37,768 nucleotides of DNA from the NCBI GenBank assembly GCA_019358985.1, contig JAHHIJ010000048.1:1-37768 (forward strand), in the 5' to 3' direction. This DNA comes from Tolypothrix brevis GSE-NOS-MK-07-07A. GTDB lineage: Bacteria > Cyanobacteriota > Cyanobacteriia > Cyanobacteriales > Nostocaceae. The translations under genes were made by a program, and so were the position numbers. Every line of letters begins with the position of its first letter. Positions within the stretch are counted from its first letter, which is position 1. The notes below the pieces were generated by a model that ran no database searches, was not told where the DNA came from, and saw only the letters and a list, made by a program, of their open reading frames with translations. Shown piece by piece: positions 15,488-24,280 of this stretch.

Positions 15488-16786
15488 ATGATTAGATTTA
15501 CAAAGCTAGTTGAAAAGGCATTTGTTGTATTTTCTCTTTTTCTTTCAACAGCTGCTTTGATACCCGTGCTATTAGAAAGTCCAGATGGTAGTATTGCACA
15601 AGATCCTTATAGTCCCTTACTTTTTATGGGGATTTATATGGTAACTTTGCTTTTGCTTGTGACACGACGAAAGAGTTTTTTGCTGGTTGCACAAAAGGAC
15701 TTTTTAATTTGGGTACTGGTAGGAATTGCATTAGCATCAGCAATTTGGACTGTAGCACCAGATATTACGTTACGCCGCAGTTTATTGTTGTTAGGAACAA
15801 CTCTATTTGGCATATACTTAGCTATGCGCTACAGCTTGCGAGAGCAACTACAGTTATTAAGCTGGGCGCTAAGTTTGGTAATTTTACTTAGTATTGTGTT
15901 TGCCATAGGATTGCCATCTTACGGTTTGATGAGCATTCAAGAAGGAGGCGTTCATGCAGGTGCTTGGCGGGGTATAATCTCGCACAAAAACCTCTTGGGA
16001 CGGTTGATGGTTTTAAGCAGTATGGTGTTTTTATTCGTAGCAATTTCTGATTCTATTGCTAACAGTAAATACCGTTGGCTTCCGTGGATTGGCTATGTTC
16101 TTTCCATTGTTTTAATAGTCCGTTCAACATCCAAAACTGCCATAGTTGTGTTTGTGGTACTGATGATAATTATGCCGTTGTATAGAACTTTGCGACGTAA
16201 TTATAACCAACTAATACCCATAGCGATCGCACTCATTCTTGTAGTAGGAAGTGCAACTATTTTATTTGTCGATAACTTACCCTTAATCACCAGCGCATTA
16301 GGGAGAGATTTGACATTAACAGGACGGACAGAGTTATGGAGTGTGATGCTTGAACTCATTCAAGAACGTCCTTTATTAGGCTACGGATTTAATGGCTTTT
16401 GGAGAGACTGGGATAGCGATGTCACTGCCTATCTTTGGCGTACACTTAAATGGGAATGTCCCTACGGTCATAACGGCTTCATGGATTTATTAGCCGAATT
16501 AGGTATATCCGGATTAGCTGTATTTTTCTTGAGCTTAACAACAGCTTATATCCAAGGAGTGCGTTGGTTAAGAATTACCAAAAATGTAGAAGGACTATGG
16601 ACATTAATGTATCTAAGTTTCTTGGTAATTTATAACATCAGCGAAAGTACTTTATTAGCTACTAACAGCATCTTTTGGATTCTATATGTATCCACAATTT
16701 TTTCAATGGCTATAGAGTCAGAACAAGCTCAGATTTACAGCTATGCGTCTGCAATGACACAAGAAAAAGAGCCAAACTTTAGATAA
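15488..16786 (+). CDS. wzy: O-antigen ligase/Wzy polymerase family protein
   Basis: This 432-residue polytopic membrane protein is of the Wzy_C/WaaL family, which polymerises or ligates lipid-linked saccharides in the periplasm. About 10-12 membrane segments are visible. The large periplasmic loop contains the family signature around GRTELWSVMLELIQERPLLGYGFNGFW (about residues 279-305) and then GHNGFMDLLAELGISG, whose conserved H and R/E residues characterise these enzymes. A TTG start at 15452 would add 12 residues; the ATG at 15488 is preferred, though neither has a good ribosome site. It heads a plus-strand series of transferase genes, 9 bases before the next. Polymerase versus ligase cannot be decided; context favours Wzy. 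Confidence 0.85.
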   Translation: MIRFTKLVEKAFVVFSLFLSTAALIPVLLESPDGSIAQDPYSPLLFMGIYMVTLLLLVTRRKSFLLVAQKDFLIWVLVGIALASAIWTVAPDITLRRSLLLLGTTLFGIYLAMRYSLREQLQLLSWALSLVILLSIVFAIGLPSYGLMSIQEGGVHAGAWRGIISHKNLLGRLMVLSSMVFLFVAISDSIANSKYRWLPWIGYVLSIVLIVRSTSKTAIVVFVVLMIIMPLYRTLRRNYNQLIPIAIALILVVGSATILFVDNLPLITSALGRDLTLTGRTELWSVMLELIQERPLLGYGFNGFWRDWDSDVTAYLWRTLKWECPYGHNGFMDLLAELGISGLAVFFLSLTTAYIQGVRWLRITKNVEGLWTLMYLSFLVIYNISESTLLATNSIFWILYVSTIFSMAIESEQAQIYSYASAMTQEKEPNFR

Positions 16787-16795
16787 GGAAAAAGA

Positions 16796-17725
16796 ATGCT
16801 AATTTCAGTATGTATAGCAAGTTATAAACGTCCTGAAGGATTAAACCGCTTGCTAGCTGGTTTAAATCAGCTAACTTTTAACAAGTGCGAAACTCCAGAA
16901 ATAGAAGTAATTATTGTTGATAACGATGTCACTGGTTCTGCGAGTAAAGTTTGCACAAGTCACCTGCTTAATTTTCAATGGAAAATGAAATATTTCATTG
17001 AACCGCAGCGGGGTATTTCCTATGCGAGAAATAAAGCGATCGCCTGCGTTAACAAAAATGCCAACTTCATCGCTTTCATCGATGATGACGAAGTTCCTCA
17101 ACCATCTTGGTTAGATGAACTTTTATCAGTTCAGCAAACACATAATGCAGACGTAGTAACCGGACCAGTATTACCATACTTTATCAAATCAGACGTACCT
17201 AAATGGGTTATCCAAGGTAAATTTTTTGAGCCACAACGTCACCCCACAGGACATTCACTCAAAGTAGCATTTACTAACAACGTCCTAATTCGCTCGTCAA
17301 TTTTACACAACATAGATAAAATTTTTGATGAGCGTTTTGCACTCTCCGGTGGCGAAGATTCCAATTTTTTTATGCGCCTCTACCGTGCAGGATATAAACT
17401 AATATGGGCAGATCAAGCCCTAGTTTACGAATGGATACCCGAAAGCCGTACTAACATCAAATGGATACTTCAACGCGGTTATTTAGGTTGGAGCAGACAC
17501 AGCTTTTGTGAGCGGGAACTTTACCCTTCAATCATCCTACTCACCATCCGCATCACCAAAGGAATCGCACTAATTGCTCAAGGATTATGCTTCATCCTCC
17601 CCTCTCTTTTCTTCGGACAGCATCAATTTATTAAAGCATTATTACGTATTTACAAAGGTGTAGGAACCCTCGCAGGTATCGCCGGAATGCACTACGAAGC
17701 TTACAAAATAACTCAAGGAATATAA
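16796..17725 (+). CDS. Family 2 glycosyltransferase
   Basis: The 309-residue GT-A transferase has SVCIASYKRPEGLNRLL (4-20), VIIVDNDVTGS (38-48), the acceptor-loop PQRGISYARNKAIA (69-82) and the metal-binding FIDDDEVPQPSWLDEL (92-107). GEDSNFFMRLYRAGYKLIWADQALVYE (186-212) carries the catalytic E-D pair typical of the family. A C-terminal hydrophobic part (IILLTIRITKGIALIAQGLCFILPSLFF) may attach it to the membrane. AAGGAAAAAGA just before the ATG is a good ribosome site. It lies 9 bases after wzy, so the two are surely cotranscribed. It would add one sugar to the repeat unit. Confidence 0.9.
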   Translation: MLISVCIASYKRPEGLNRLLAGLNQLTFNKCETPEIEVIIVDNDVTGSASKVCTSHLLNFQWKMKYFIEPQRGISYARNKAIACVNKNANFIAFIDDDEVPQPSWLDELLSVQQTHNADVVTGPVLPYFIKSDVPKWVIQGKFFEPQRHPTGHSLKVAFTNNVLIRSSILHNIDKIFDERFALSGGEDSNFFMRLYRAGYKLIWADQALVYEWIPESRTNIKWILQRGYLGWSRHSFCERELYPSIILLTIRITKGIALIAQGLCFILPSLFFGQHQFIKALLRIYKGVGTLAGIAGMHYEAYKITQGI

Positions 17726-17857
17726 CCCTTCAAAATAGATTCCCTCCCCCTCATTCTCTGCGCCTCTGCGGTTCGTTAAACAGTTGCATCTCAACTCATC
17801 TCCCGTAATTGTGAGAAACCAACTCTTCAACACACCTCACAAATTAAAGACTTACAC

Positions 17858-17904
17858 GTAGTAAGCGTTGAAACGCTTATTTAAGCACGAAGAGTGCTTA
17901 CTAC
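17858..17904. repeat. Palindromic repeat family B, copy 2
   Basis: The ends are GTAGTAAGC and GCTTACTAC (perfect 9-bp inverted repeat). Inside are two hairpins, AAGCGTTGAAACGCTT and AAGCACGAAGAGTGCTT. This short form sits in the 201-bp gap between the GT2 and GT4 genes, 23 bases before the GT4 start, and would be transcribed in the leader of the latter. Confidence 0.75.
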
Positions 17905-17926
17905 CTAAAAACTCCCAACTTTCCCA

Positions 17927-19072
17927 ATGAAAATATTATACTTAACAACCGTCCTTCCTAGTAAAAAAACAACAGGCGGTGAAATTGCATCACAGTCATT
18001 TATTGATGCTCTTCAACATGATGGACATGAAGTCTTAGTCTTAGGATATCAACGCCCAGGTAGTATTTCCAAAGCAAAAACAAATGAAATACCCATCGCC
18101 GAAAGACACATAGAAACAGAAAAATCCCGATTTTATCCAATGCTTTGGATGAGCTTAGGGCTATTAAAAAATCTTCCCTACTCCTCAGCCAAATATTATT
18201 CTCAAAAATACATCAATCAACTGAAAATTATTTTAAAACAAGAAAAATTTGACATTTTCATCATAGATCATGCCCAAATGGGCTGGTTAGCGCCTTTCGT
18301 TAACAACAAAGCAAAAATTATATTCATCGCTCACAACGTTGAACATGAAATATATCTAGCGCAATTAAAAAATTCTCAAAGCCAAATATCACAACATATA
18401 TATCAGCGAGAAACTGACCTCATCAAAGATATGGAAGATAATTTGGCGAAAACAGCTACACAAGTTTGGACATTTACAGAAGATGATGCAAGCTACTTTC
18501 TAAATATCAATAAAGCAAGTAAATCCTTTCATTTACCTTCAAGCTTAAAAATATCACCACATCAACCTACAATCAAAAACTTTGATATAGGTATTATCGG
18601 TTCTTGGACATGGAAAGCTAATAAATTAGGACTGAATTGGTTTTTAGAAAAAGTTTATCCGCACTTACCCACAAACTTATCAATTCACATAGCTGGGTTA
18701 GGTGCCGAATGGTTGCGCGGAAAGTATCCTAATATCAATTATTGCGGTTTTGTCCCCAGTGTCCAAACATTTATGACACAAGCGAAAGTATTAGCAATTC
18801 CCTCGATTAGTGGGGGTGGGGTACAGATAAAAACTTTGGATGCGATCGCTTCCGGTTCTCCTTTAGTAGCAACACCTACAGCATTACGTGGCATATCTGA
18901 ATATCCCTCTTCAGTCATAGTTGCCGAAAAGCCAGAGGAATTCGCTAATAGTTTGGTTCAATTATTAACCTTAAACACAATACCAGATATTTGTGCCGAT
19001 GCGATCGCCTGGTCAGAAAACCGTCACTCGAAATTTTTGACGGATATTATTTATGCCATAAATCATCTTTAA
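17927..19072 (+). CDS. GT4-type glycosyltransferase
   Basis: The 381-residue GT-B transferase starts KILYLTTVLPSKKTTGGEIASQSFIDALQHDGHEVLVLG, the N-terminal Rossmann pattern of GT4 enzymes with the GG loop for the acceptor. IIGSWTWKANKLGLNWFLEKVYPHLP (about 223-248) begins the C-terminal domain, and AIPSISGGGVQIKTLDAIASGSPLVATPTALRG (about 288-320) is the donor-binding region with its E-x7-E equivalent weakened (K/D in place of the first Glu). There is no Shine-Dalgarno sequence before the ATG. It is followed by the GH5 gene after 3 bases. Probable role: assembly of the polysaccharide repeat unit in the cytosol. Sugar specificity is unknown. Confidence 0.85.
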   Translation: MKILYLTTVLPSKKTTGGEIASQSFIDALQHDGHEVLVLGYQRPGSISKAKTNEIPIAERHIETEKSRFYPMLWMSLGLLKNLPYSSAKYYSQKYINQLKIILKQEKFDIFIIDHAQMGWLAPFVNNKAKIIFIAHNVEHEIYLAQLKNSQSQISQHIYQRETDLIKDMEDNLAKTATQVWTFTEDDASYFLNINKASKSFHLPSSLKISPHQPTIKNFDIGIIGSWTWKANKLGLNWFLEKVYPHLPTNLSIHIAGLGAEWLRGKYPNINYCGFVPSVQTFMTQAKVLAIPSISGGGVQIKTLDAIASGSPLVATPTALRGISEYPSSVIVAEKPEEFANSLVQLLTLNTIPDICADAIAWSENRHSKFLTDIIYAINHL

Positions 19073-19075
19073 TAC

Positions 19076-20278
19076 ATGATAAATCTATCAATACAACGGC
19101 TTAAATCAATACTACAAAGAAGCTTCATTGCACAAATTGTCATTGGCTTTATTTTAGTTTTATTCTCTACGAATCTCTACCTTTTTTCGCCACAGTTCTC
19201 CACCAGCACAGAAGCCGCAGCTACTAATATTATCTTGCCTTTATCCACTCGCGGTTCTCAGATTGTTGACGCTAAAGGCAAAATTTTCATGTTGCGCGGA
19301 ATCAATTGGTTTGGTATAGAAGTTAACACACATGCTCCTCATGGTCTTTGGAGTAGAGACTATAAAGAGATGCTTGCTCAAATTAAAAGTTTGGGCTACA
19401 ACTTTATCCGCTTACCCTATTCCGTAGAAGCACTGCGTTCTCAAAACATCAGCGGTATCAACTTTTCTATTGGTGCAAATAAAGATTTGCAAGGCAAAAC
19501 TCCCCTTGAACTGATGGATTTAGTAATTCAAGAGGCTCAACGTCAAGGGTTGCTGATTCTGTTAGATAGTCACTGTCTTAAAGATGACCATATTTCTGAA
19601 TTATGGTACGGCGATGGATTCACCGAAAAAGACTGGATTGACACTTGGACGATGCTGGCAAATCGTTACAAAAAATACACCAACATCATCGGAGCAGATT
19701 TGAAGAATGAACCCCACGGTAGTGCTAGTTGGGGAACTGGAAACCAAGCTACAGACTGGCGATTAGCAGCAGAGCGTGCGGGAAATCAGATTCTCAATAT
19801 AAACCCAAATTGGCTAATTCTCGTTGAAGGAATCGAGAAAAATGTGCCCGGTCAAAAACAGTCACATTACTTTTGGGGTGCAAATTTAGAAGGTGTCCGC
19901 AAGTATCCAGTACGTCTGAAAGTACCTAAAAAACTAGTATATTCACCGCACGAATATGGTGGTTCTAATGTGTCGTGGTTTGCAGATCCGATATTCCCAG
20001 CAAACCTTTATCAACGCTGGGAAATTGGATTTAATTATATTGCAACTCAACGTATCGCTCCAATTTTAATTGGTGAATTTGGTGGATATTTTGTAGATAA
20101 CAAATCAAAAGAAGGTATTTGGCAACGGTTTCTTGTCGATTACATTGCTAAGAAAAAATTGAGCTTTGCTTATTGGTGTTGGAATCCTAATAGTAAGGGT
20201 ACTGGTGGCATTCTGCTAGATGACTGGCGAAATATAAATGCTCCCAAACAGAAACTTTTGAATAAGTTATTGAAATAA
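19076..20278 (+). CDS. Glycoside hydrolase family 5, exported
   Basis: The 400-residue enzyme has an N-terminal membrane/signal segment (IVIGFILVLFSTNLYLF, 21-37) and a GH5-type catalytic barrel from about 58. FMLRGINWFGIE (71-82) and FIRLPYSVEAL (110-120) are family motifs. The acid/base is E212 in GADLKNEPHG (206-215) and the nucleophile E334 in ILIGEFGGY (330-338), with H292 in YSPHEYGG (289-296) next to the active site. GH5 enzymes cleave beta-1,4-glucans, mannans and related chains with retention. The gene is 3 bases after a GT4 gene and shares its operon, so its likely substrate is the locus's own polysaccharide, by analogy with PslG or BcsZ. That is inference, not shown. Confidence 0.88.
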   Translation: MINLSIQRLKSILQRSFIAQIVIGFILVLFSTNLYLFSPQFSTSTEAAATNIILPLSTRGSQIVDAKGKIFMLRGINWFGIEVNTHAPHGLWSRDYKEMLAQIKSLGYNFIRLPYSVEALRSQNISGINFSIGANKDLQGKTPLELMDLVIQEAQRQGLLILLDSHCLKDDHISELWYGDGFTEKDWIDTWTMLANRYKKYTNIIGADLKNEPHGSASWGTGNQATDWRLAAERAGNQILNINPNWLILVEGIEKNVPGQKQSHYFWGANLEGVRKYPVRLKVPKKLVYSPHEYGGSNVSWFADPIFPANLYQRWEIGFNYIATQRIAPILIGEFGGYFVDNKSKEGIWQRFLVDYIAKKKLSFAYWCWNPNSKGTGGILLDDWRNINAPKQKLLNKLLK

Positions 20279-20360
20279 CTGTAAGTCCGCGCACCATCCG
20301 GACTTCGTTTGTCTAGCCGCGACTTCCAGTCGTCAGGCGATATCAATATAGGACTTTAAC

Positions 20361-21473
20361 ATGTCGAAAAACACTAAATCAAGAATTTTAATTGTCTCAA
20401 TGAGAAACTTGCATTCTCAAGCTTTTCGCTCTGCCGAATATGAATTTGAGGATGCAATTTGTACTTTTGACTATGCTGATATGCTTATGCCGGAATTTGC
20501 ATCTGGGTTCTCTCAGCAAATAAATAAAAAGTTAGCAAATTATGCGGGATTAACTGTAGGGAACGGCAAGTTTTTGAAATCAGGTTGCCGAACATCAACT
20601 GTAGAGAAAGAATATGATTTATTATTTTTTATCTGCCAGCATTTTTGGGATATTACTTGTATAAATTCAATAAATAAATGGCGAGAAAAGTGTCATAAAG
20701 CTGTTTTATGGATAGATGAAATATGGGCTAAAGAAGTTTTAGAACATAAGACTAAGCTTTGTCTGGAACTTGTCAAAGATTTTGATTATATTTTCACGAC
20801 TCAAGCCAGAAGTGTTGATGCGATCGCTAATCTAATTCAACGCCCTTGTTACTCTCTACCTTATGCTGTCGATGCAATAAAATTTTGCCCTTATCCACAT
20901 CAACCTCAAAGAAATATTGATGTTTATAGTATTGGTCGTCGTTCACCAATAGTACACAAAGCTTTAATAGAACTAGCAGAAAAAGATAATTTTTTATATT
21001 TGCATGACACTCTCAAGGGTTTGCAAATGATGGATTATAAAGAACATCGAACTTTATATGTTAATCTAATTAAAAGAAGTCGTTATTTCATCGCTAACAA
21101 AGCCAAATTTGACAGCGTTAATCAAACAGGTAATCAACAAGAATTAGGTTCTCGCTTTTTTGAAGGAGCCGCAGGTGGAGCAGTAATGATTGGAACTCCT
21201 CCAATTTGTGAAGCTTATACCACATACTTGAATTGGCAAGATGCTGTAATTGAAATTCCCTATAATGCTGCTGATGTAGCTGATATCATAGCAGAACTTG
21301 ATGCACAGCCCGAACGCATAAATAGAATAAGTCGAAACAATATTATTAACTCACTATTACGCCACGACTGGGTATATCGCTGGAGCCAAATATTAGATAA
21401 AGTCGGACTCGAACAAACACCAGAAATGTTATCTAAACAAGCTGATTTAAAGAATCTAGCCCAAAGTATTTAG
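20361..21473 (+). CDS. CgeB-like glycosyltransferase (GT-B fold)
   Basis: The 370-residue protein fits glycosyltransferases of the CgeB/Glyco_trans_1_2 group. It begins RILIVSMRNLHSQAFRSAEYEFED; the middle has YDLLFFICQHFWDITCINSINKWREKCHKAVLWIDEIW (about 85-122) and YIFTTQARSVDAIANLIQRPCYSLPYAVDAIKFCP. The C-terminal donor domain has QELGSRFFEGAAGGAVMIGTPP (about 265-286) with conserved Glu residues. AGGA about 8 bases upstream supports the ATG. An 82-base gap with a short interspersed repeat separates it from GH5. It is the last gene of the plus-strand polysaccharide operon; its stop codon runs straight into a terminator hairpin. Confidence 0.8.
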   Translation: MSKNTKSRILIVSMRNLHSQAFRSAEYEFEDAICTFDYADMLMPEFASGFSQQINKKLANYAGLTVGNGKFLKSGCRTSTVEKEYDLLFFICQHFWDITCINSINKWREKCHKAVLWIDEIWAKEVLEHKTKLCLELVKDFDYIFTTQARSVDAIANLIQRPCYSLPYAVDAIKFCPYPHQPQRNIDVYSIGRRSPIVHKALIELAEKDNFLYLHDTLKGLQMMDYKEHRTLYVNLIKRSRYFIANKAKFDSVNQTGNQQELGSRFFEGAAGGAVMIGTPPICEAYTTYLNWQDAVIEIPYNAADVADIIAELDAQPERINRISRNNIINSLLRHDWVYRWSQILDKVGLEQTPEMLSKQADLKNLAQSI

Positions 21474-21524
21474 CCCGCGTAGGCGGGCTTTTCCTATTAT
21501 TTAGCCCGCCTACGCGGGCTTTGT
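21472..21524. terminator. Twin, mutually inverted terminator hairpins
   Basis: Hairpin 1 is AGCCCGC-GTAG-GCGGGCT (21472-21489) followed by TTTT. Hairpin 2 is AGCCCGC-CTAC-GCGGGCT (21503-21520) followed by TTGTT. Arms are perfect, and the second is the reverse complement of the first. The first overlaps the stop codon of the upstream gene. The pair lies between convergent genes and can terminate transcription from both sides. Confidence 0.88.
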
Positions 21525-21628
21525 TAGTATAGCCAAGCCACTGCGTTGGGCGGCTCTGCCGACTTGTTCGCGCAGCGTCTCCCTTTGGGAGAAGCATGTG
21601 GCGTGCGACTTCTAGTCGCCAGGGCTAA

Positions 21629-22417
21629 TTACAATCTGTCAACAATTTCCCAAATCTTCCTATCATATTTAAGGTCTTTTTTCAGAAACAACTTTAATTT
21701 TTGTTTCAAAAGTAGTAGGAAGAAAACAACGTCATCCACTAAATATCTTTTCCACAATCTTTTAGGTTCACTTAATAATCTAAACAACCATTCTAACCCT
21801 ACTTCACTCATCCATTTAGGCGCTCTTTTCACATTTTCGGCTTCAAAATCGATAGTTGCTCCTAATGCCATAAATATTTTGATAAATGGCAAACTATCTT
21901 TGTACTTGTATATCCACTTTTCTTGTTTTGGAGCACCAACACCTATGACCAAAACTGTGGCACGCGAATTATTAATCATGTCAATTATGTTTTGACATTC
22001 TTTTTGGTCATGTTCAAACCCAAAAGGCGGAGAATATGTAGCAATCACCATATTTCTGCCGACTTTTTTATTTATCTTATTTTGAGCCGTAAATGCTACT
22101 CCTTTACCCGCTCCTAAAAGAAAAATCTTTATCTCCTCGTTTTTCTTATGGTAATTGTAGAAAGCAGGAAATATGTCGGAACCTGAGATTTTTTCTTTGA
22201 TTGGTGTTCCGAGAAATCTTGAAGCATAAATCAGGATTTTACTGTCACAAAGGTTATAATCACTAATGCTATATGCTTGCAAAAATTCCGGGTCTTTTTC
22301 GAGTTTGATGAGATGATCGACATTGGGCGTAAATACTACCCCCGATTCTAAGTTTTCTAAAAACTCTCTCTTTGACAAATTGTCAAATTCCAAGTTCAGA
22401 ATTTTAACTTTCTTCAT
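21629..22417 (-). CDS. WecG/TagA/CpsF-family glycosyltransferase
   Basis: The 262-residue enzyme is of the GT26 family (WecG, TagA, CpsF), which adds a second sugar such as ManNAc or ManNAcA to a lipid-linked first sugar on the inner face of the membrane. Signatures are FTPNVDHLIKLEKDPEFLQAY (28-48), YNLCDSKILIYASRFLGTPI (53-72), IKIFLLGAGKGVAFTAQNKI and VLVIGVGAPKQEKWIY. A TTG-initiated extension of 15 residues from 22462 is less likely than the ATG at 22417, which begins the conserved KKVKILNLEFDNLS. It converges on the polysaccharide operon through the twin terminator and is probably part of the same locus. In the window no priming transferase accompanies it. Confidence 0.87.
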   Translation of the reverse strand: MKKVKILNLEFDNLSKREFLENLESGVVFTPNVDHLIKLEKDPEFLQAYSISDYNLCDSKILIYASRFLGTPIKEKISGSDIFPAFYNYHKKNEEIKIFLLGAGKGVAFTAQNKINKKVGRNMVIATYSPPFGFEHDQKECQNIIDMINNSRATVLVIGVGAPKQEKWIYKYKDSLPFIKIFMALGATIDFEAENVKRAPKWMSEVGLEWLFRLLSEPKRLWKRYLVDDVVFFLLLLKQKLKLFLKKDLKYDRKIWEIVDRL

Positions 22418-23323
22418 CGTAGCGCCCAGTACATGATAACTTTCAACTTGTTTACAAAACAAAGAATATACAGTGAAGCGTGAGGAGAAGTTTGTTGAAG
22501 ATTCAATATTGTTCTTTCAATGTTCCGGATTTTCTTAGTGTAGACATTTGTTATTCAGATATAAATACATTATTATCTACAACCTTAATTATCACGAACA
22601 AAACTAGAACATTTAACCACACAATCTGTAATGTGAGAAACTAATTCAAAACCAAGTAAGTTGAGGAGCAATATAATTTTGGTTTTGATTTACCAAATTT
22701 TTGTCGTAGATAAAAGCTAAGAGTAAATTTTCTAACGACTTCAATCTGATAATAAATATTAGCTTAACATAAAAGAGAAAAAAACAATAGTAGCTTCAAC
22801 TATTTTTTTTCATGAAAAAAATATTAAGTACAGTAAGTATAAAGTTAAGAAAAGCCGGAATTTTCTGGAATTTATCTATTTTTACTGACAATAGTATGGC
22901 GATCGCTAAGGTGAAAAATTTGTAAAGCACAGTCCAAAGACTGGCATAGTCGATTAATGTGAAAACTACTGTAATCCAATTTTTGTTAATCCGGATGTGC
23001 GAGACAAAAACAACAGCCTTCTCCTTCTCAGCACTGTTACACTTTCATGTTGAGGCATCACCATTTCCAACTGCCGTAGAGACTTTCAGAGCGCGGAACG
23101 TCTCTACTTCCCATTTTCAGCAACACCTAAGTATAGTTAATTTTTGTCAACTGTCAAATTCAGGATATATTACTTGATTTTATGGTGTCAGATATTAAGT
23201 ACTTTCTACCCAATTAAGTATGTATGAATTGAATTTTTGGTGTTAGATTTTGAATATCGCCAAAAGTTGACTTAAATAACGAAACCGATTATGTATTCTG
23301 GTGATATTCTTTGAGGAGTGAAT
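22418..23323. other. Gene-free interval
   Basis: This is about 900 bp of AT-rich DNA between divergent genes. It holds a T8/A7 inverted repeat centred on TCATGA (22801-22823), a degenerate GTAGAGAC...GTCTCTAC element (about 23077-23105), and an imperfect direct repeat TTTATGGTGTCAGAT / TTTTTGGTGTTAGAT (23179-23193, 23234-23248) 55 bp apart upstream of the beta-barrel gene. The open frame at 22959-23177 crosses the degenerate element, has no ribosome site or recognisable fold, and was not called. Confidence 0.6.
23267..23295 (+). promoter_or_regulatory. Candidate promoter of the beta-barrel gene
   Basis: TTGACT (23267-23272) is followed after exactly 17 bases by TATGTA (23290-23295), a good -35 and a poor -10. 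The start codon is 28 bases further on. Confidence 0.3.
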
Positions 23324-24148
23324 GTGAGTAATATTTTTCTTCGTAAACCTGTTTTTTACCTGACCAGTATAACTATGGCAGTTCTAGGTAGCGGCTTATC
23401 TGCTGTTGCTCAGACAGTACCAGCGGTTCAACAATCAACTCATCTGTCTGTTGAACAAACGAGTGTTGGGGTAGAGACTCAAAGCCAAAACTTCTCTACT
23501 GTCTCAGAAGACAATCCAGTTTTGGTATCAGATTCTACAACTTCGCCACAGTTTCCAGGCATCACTACAGAGGAAACTGCTAATCCGATAGTCACGCCAG
23601 TTCCCGGAACAATGTCAACCTCGTCTGCCGCACTAACTGCCCAGTACCCACAAGCGCAATTTCAAGCATCTCCACCTAAATCCGATCCTCAGGTGGCACA
23701 AGCGGATATTAATCCGGGTAGACCTACCCGTGGTGGCAGTAGCTATGTTGGTATCGCTGGCAACATTGGTATAAGTGGCGGTGATTCCGCTCTGGGCGAC
23801 GCAAATTTTATGGTGATTAGCAAAATAGGATTGTCAAATGCCATATCAGTGCGACCGTCGGCTGTGATTGGCGACAATACTGCTTTTTTGATTCCTGTTA
23901 CTTACGACTTTTCCTTCCAGCAGGCATCAGATCCATTTAGCGAACCATTACCTATAGCTCCTTATGTCGGAGCTGGTGCCGCAATTAAAACTGGGAATGA
24001 CACTCAAGTCGCCTTTTTAGTATCTGGTGGCATTGATGTGCCTCTAAATGCTCAATTTACGGCAAACGCTGCTGTAAATGCCGCATTTTTTGATGAAACT
24101 GACATCGGTTTGTCCATTGGAGTTGGTTACAACTTCGGTCGCTTCTAA
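23324..24148 (+). CDS. Outer-membrane beta-barrel protein
   Basis: The 274-residue exported protein has a signal peptide with hydrophobic core FYLTSITMAVLGSGLSAVAQ (cleavage likely after AVA near 28). A low-complexity S/T/Q/P-rich linker covers about 30-135, and a C-terminal barrel domain starts at SSYVGIAGNIGISGG. The barrel shows alternating strands (ISVRPSAVIG, APYVGAGAAIKTG, TDIGLSIGVGYNFGRF) and ends in a terminal phenylalanine, the outer-membrane insertion signal. The start is set at GTG 23324 because GAGGAG (23313-23318) lies 5 bases upstream; GTG 23318 would overlap that site. Similar proteins are annotated as porin-family or OmpA-like barrels. No partner gene is adjacent and the substrate is unknown. 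Confidence 0.78.
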   Translation: MSNIFLRKPVFYLTSITMAVLGSGLSAVAQTVPAVQQSTHLSVEQTSVGVETQSQNFSTVSEDNPVLVSDSTTSPQFPGITTEETANPIVTPVPGTMSTSSAALTAQYPQAQFQASPPKSDPQVAQADINPGRPTRGGSSYVGIAGNIGISGGDSALGDANFMVISKIGLSNAISVRPSAVIGDNTAFLIPVTYDFSFQQASDPFSEPLPIAPYVGAGAAIKTGNDTQVAFLVSGGIDVPLNAQFTANAAVNAAFFDETDIGLSIGVGYNFGRF

Positions 24149-24178
24149 ATCTAATTCGGAATTACGCAATGGGCATTG

Positions 24179-24269
24179 GGCATCGACCGCTCTTTTATTA
24201 TGTGTTGCCCGAAACCCTTGATTAGACGTAGCAGTGCTACGTCTCTACATCTTTTCTACCAGATGTCTA
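24179..24269 (-). repeat. MITE-like repeat family A, copy 5 (inverted)
   Basis: The left end reads GCATCGACCG and the right end ATGTCTA (24263-24269). TTATGTGTTGCCCGAAACCCTTG precedes the core TAGACGTAGCAGTGCTACGTCTCTAC. It lies between the convergent barrel and binding-protein genes. Confidence 0.75.
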
Positions 24270-24280
24270 TTACCTAATTT

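Noticed and set aside
21546-21995. Plus-strand 149-codon frame
   Set aside because: Its start is in an interspersed repeat and the rest is antisense to the GT26 transferase.
22959-23177. 72-codon plus-strand frame
   Set aside because: It spans a degenerate palindromic core, lacks a ribosome site, and has no coherent composition.
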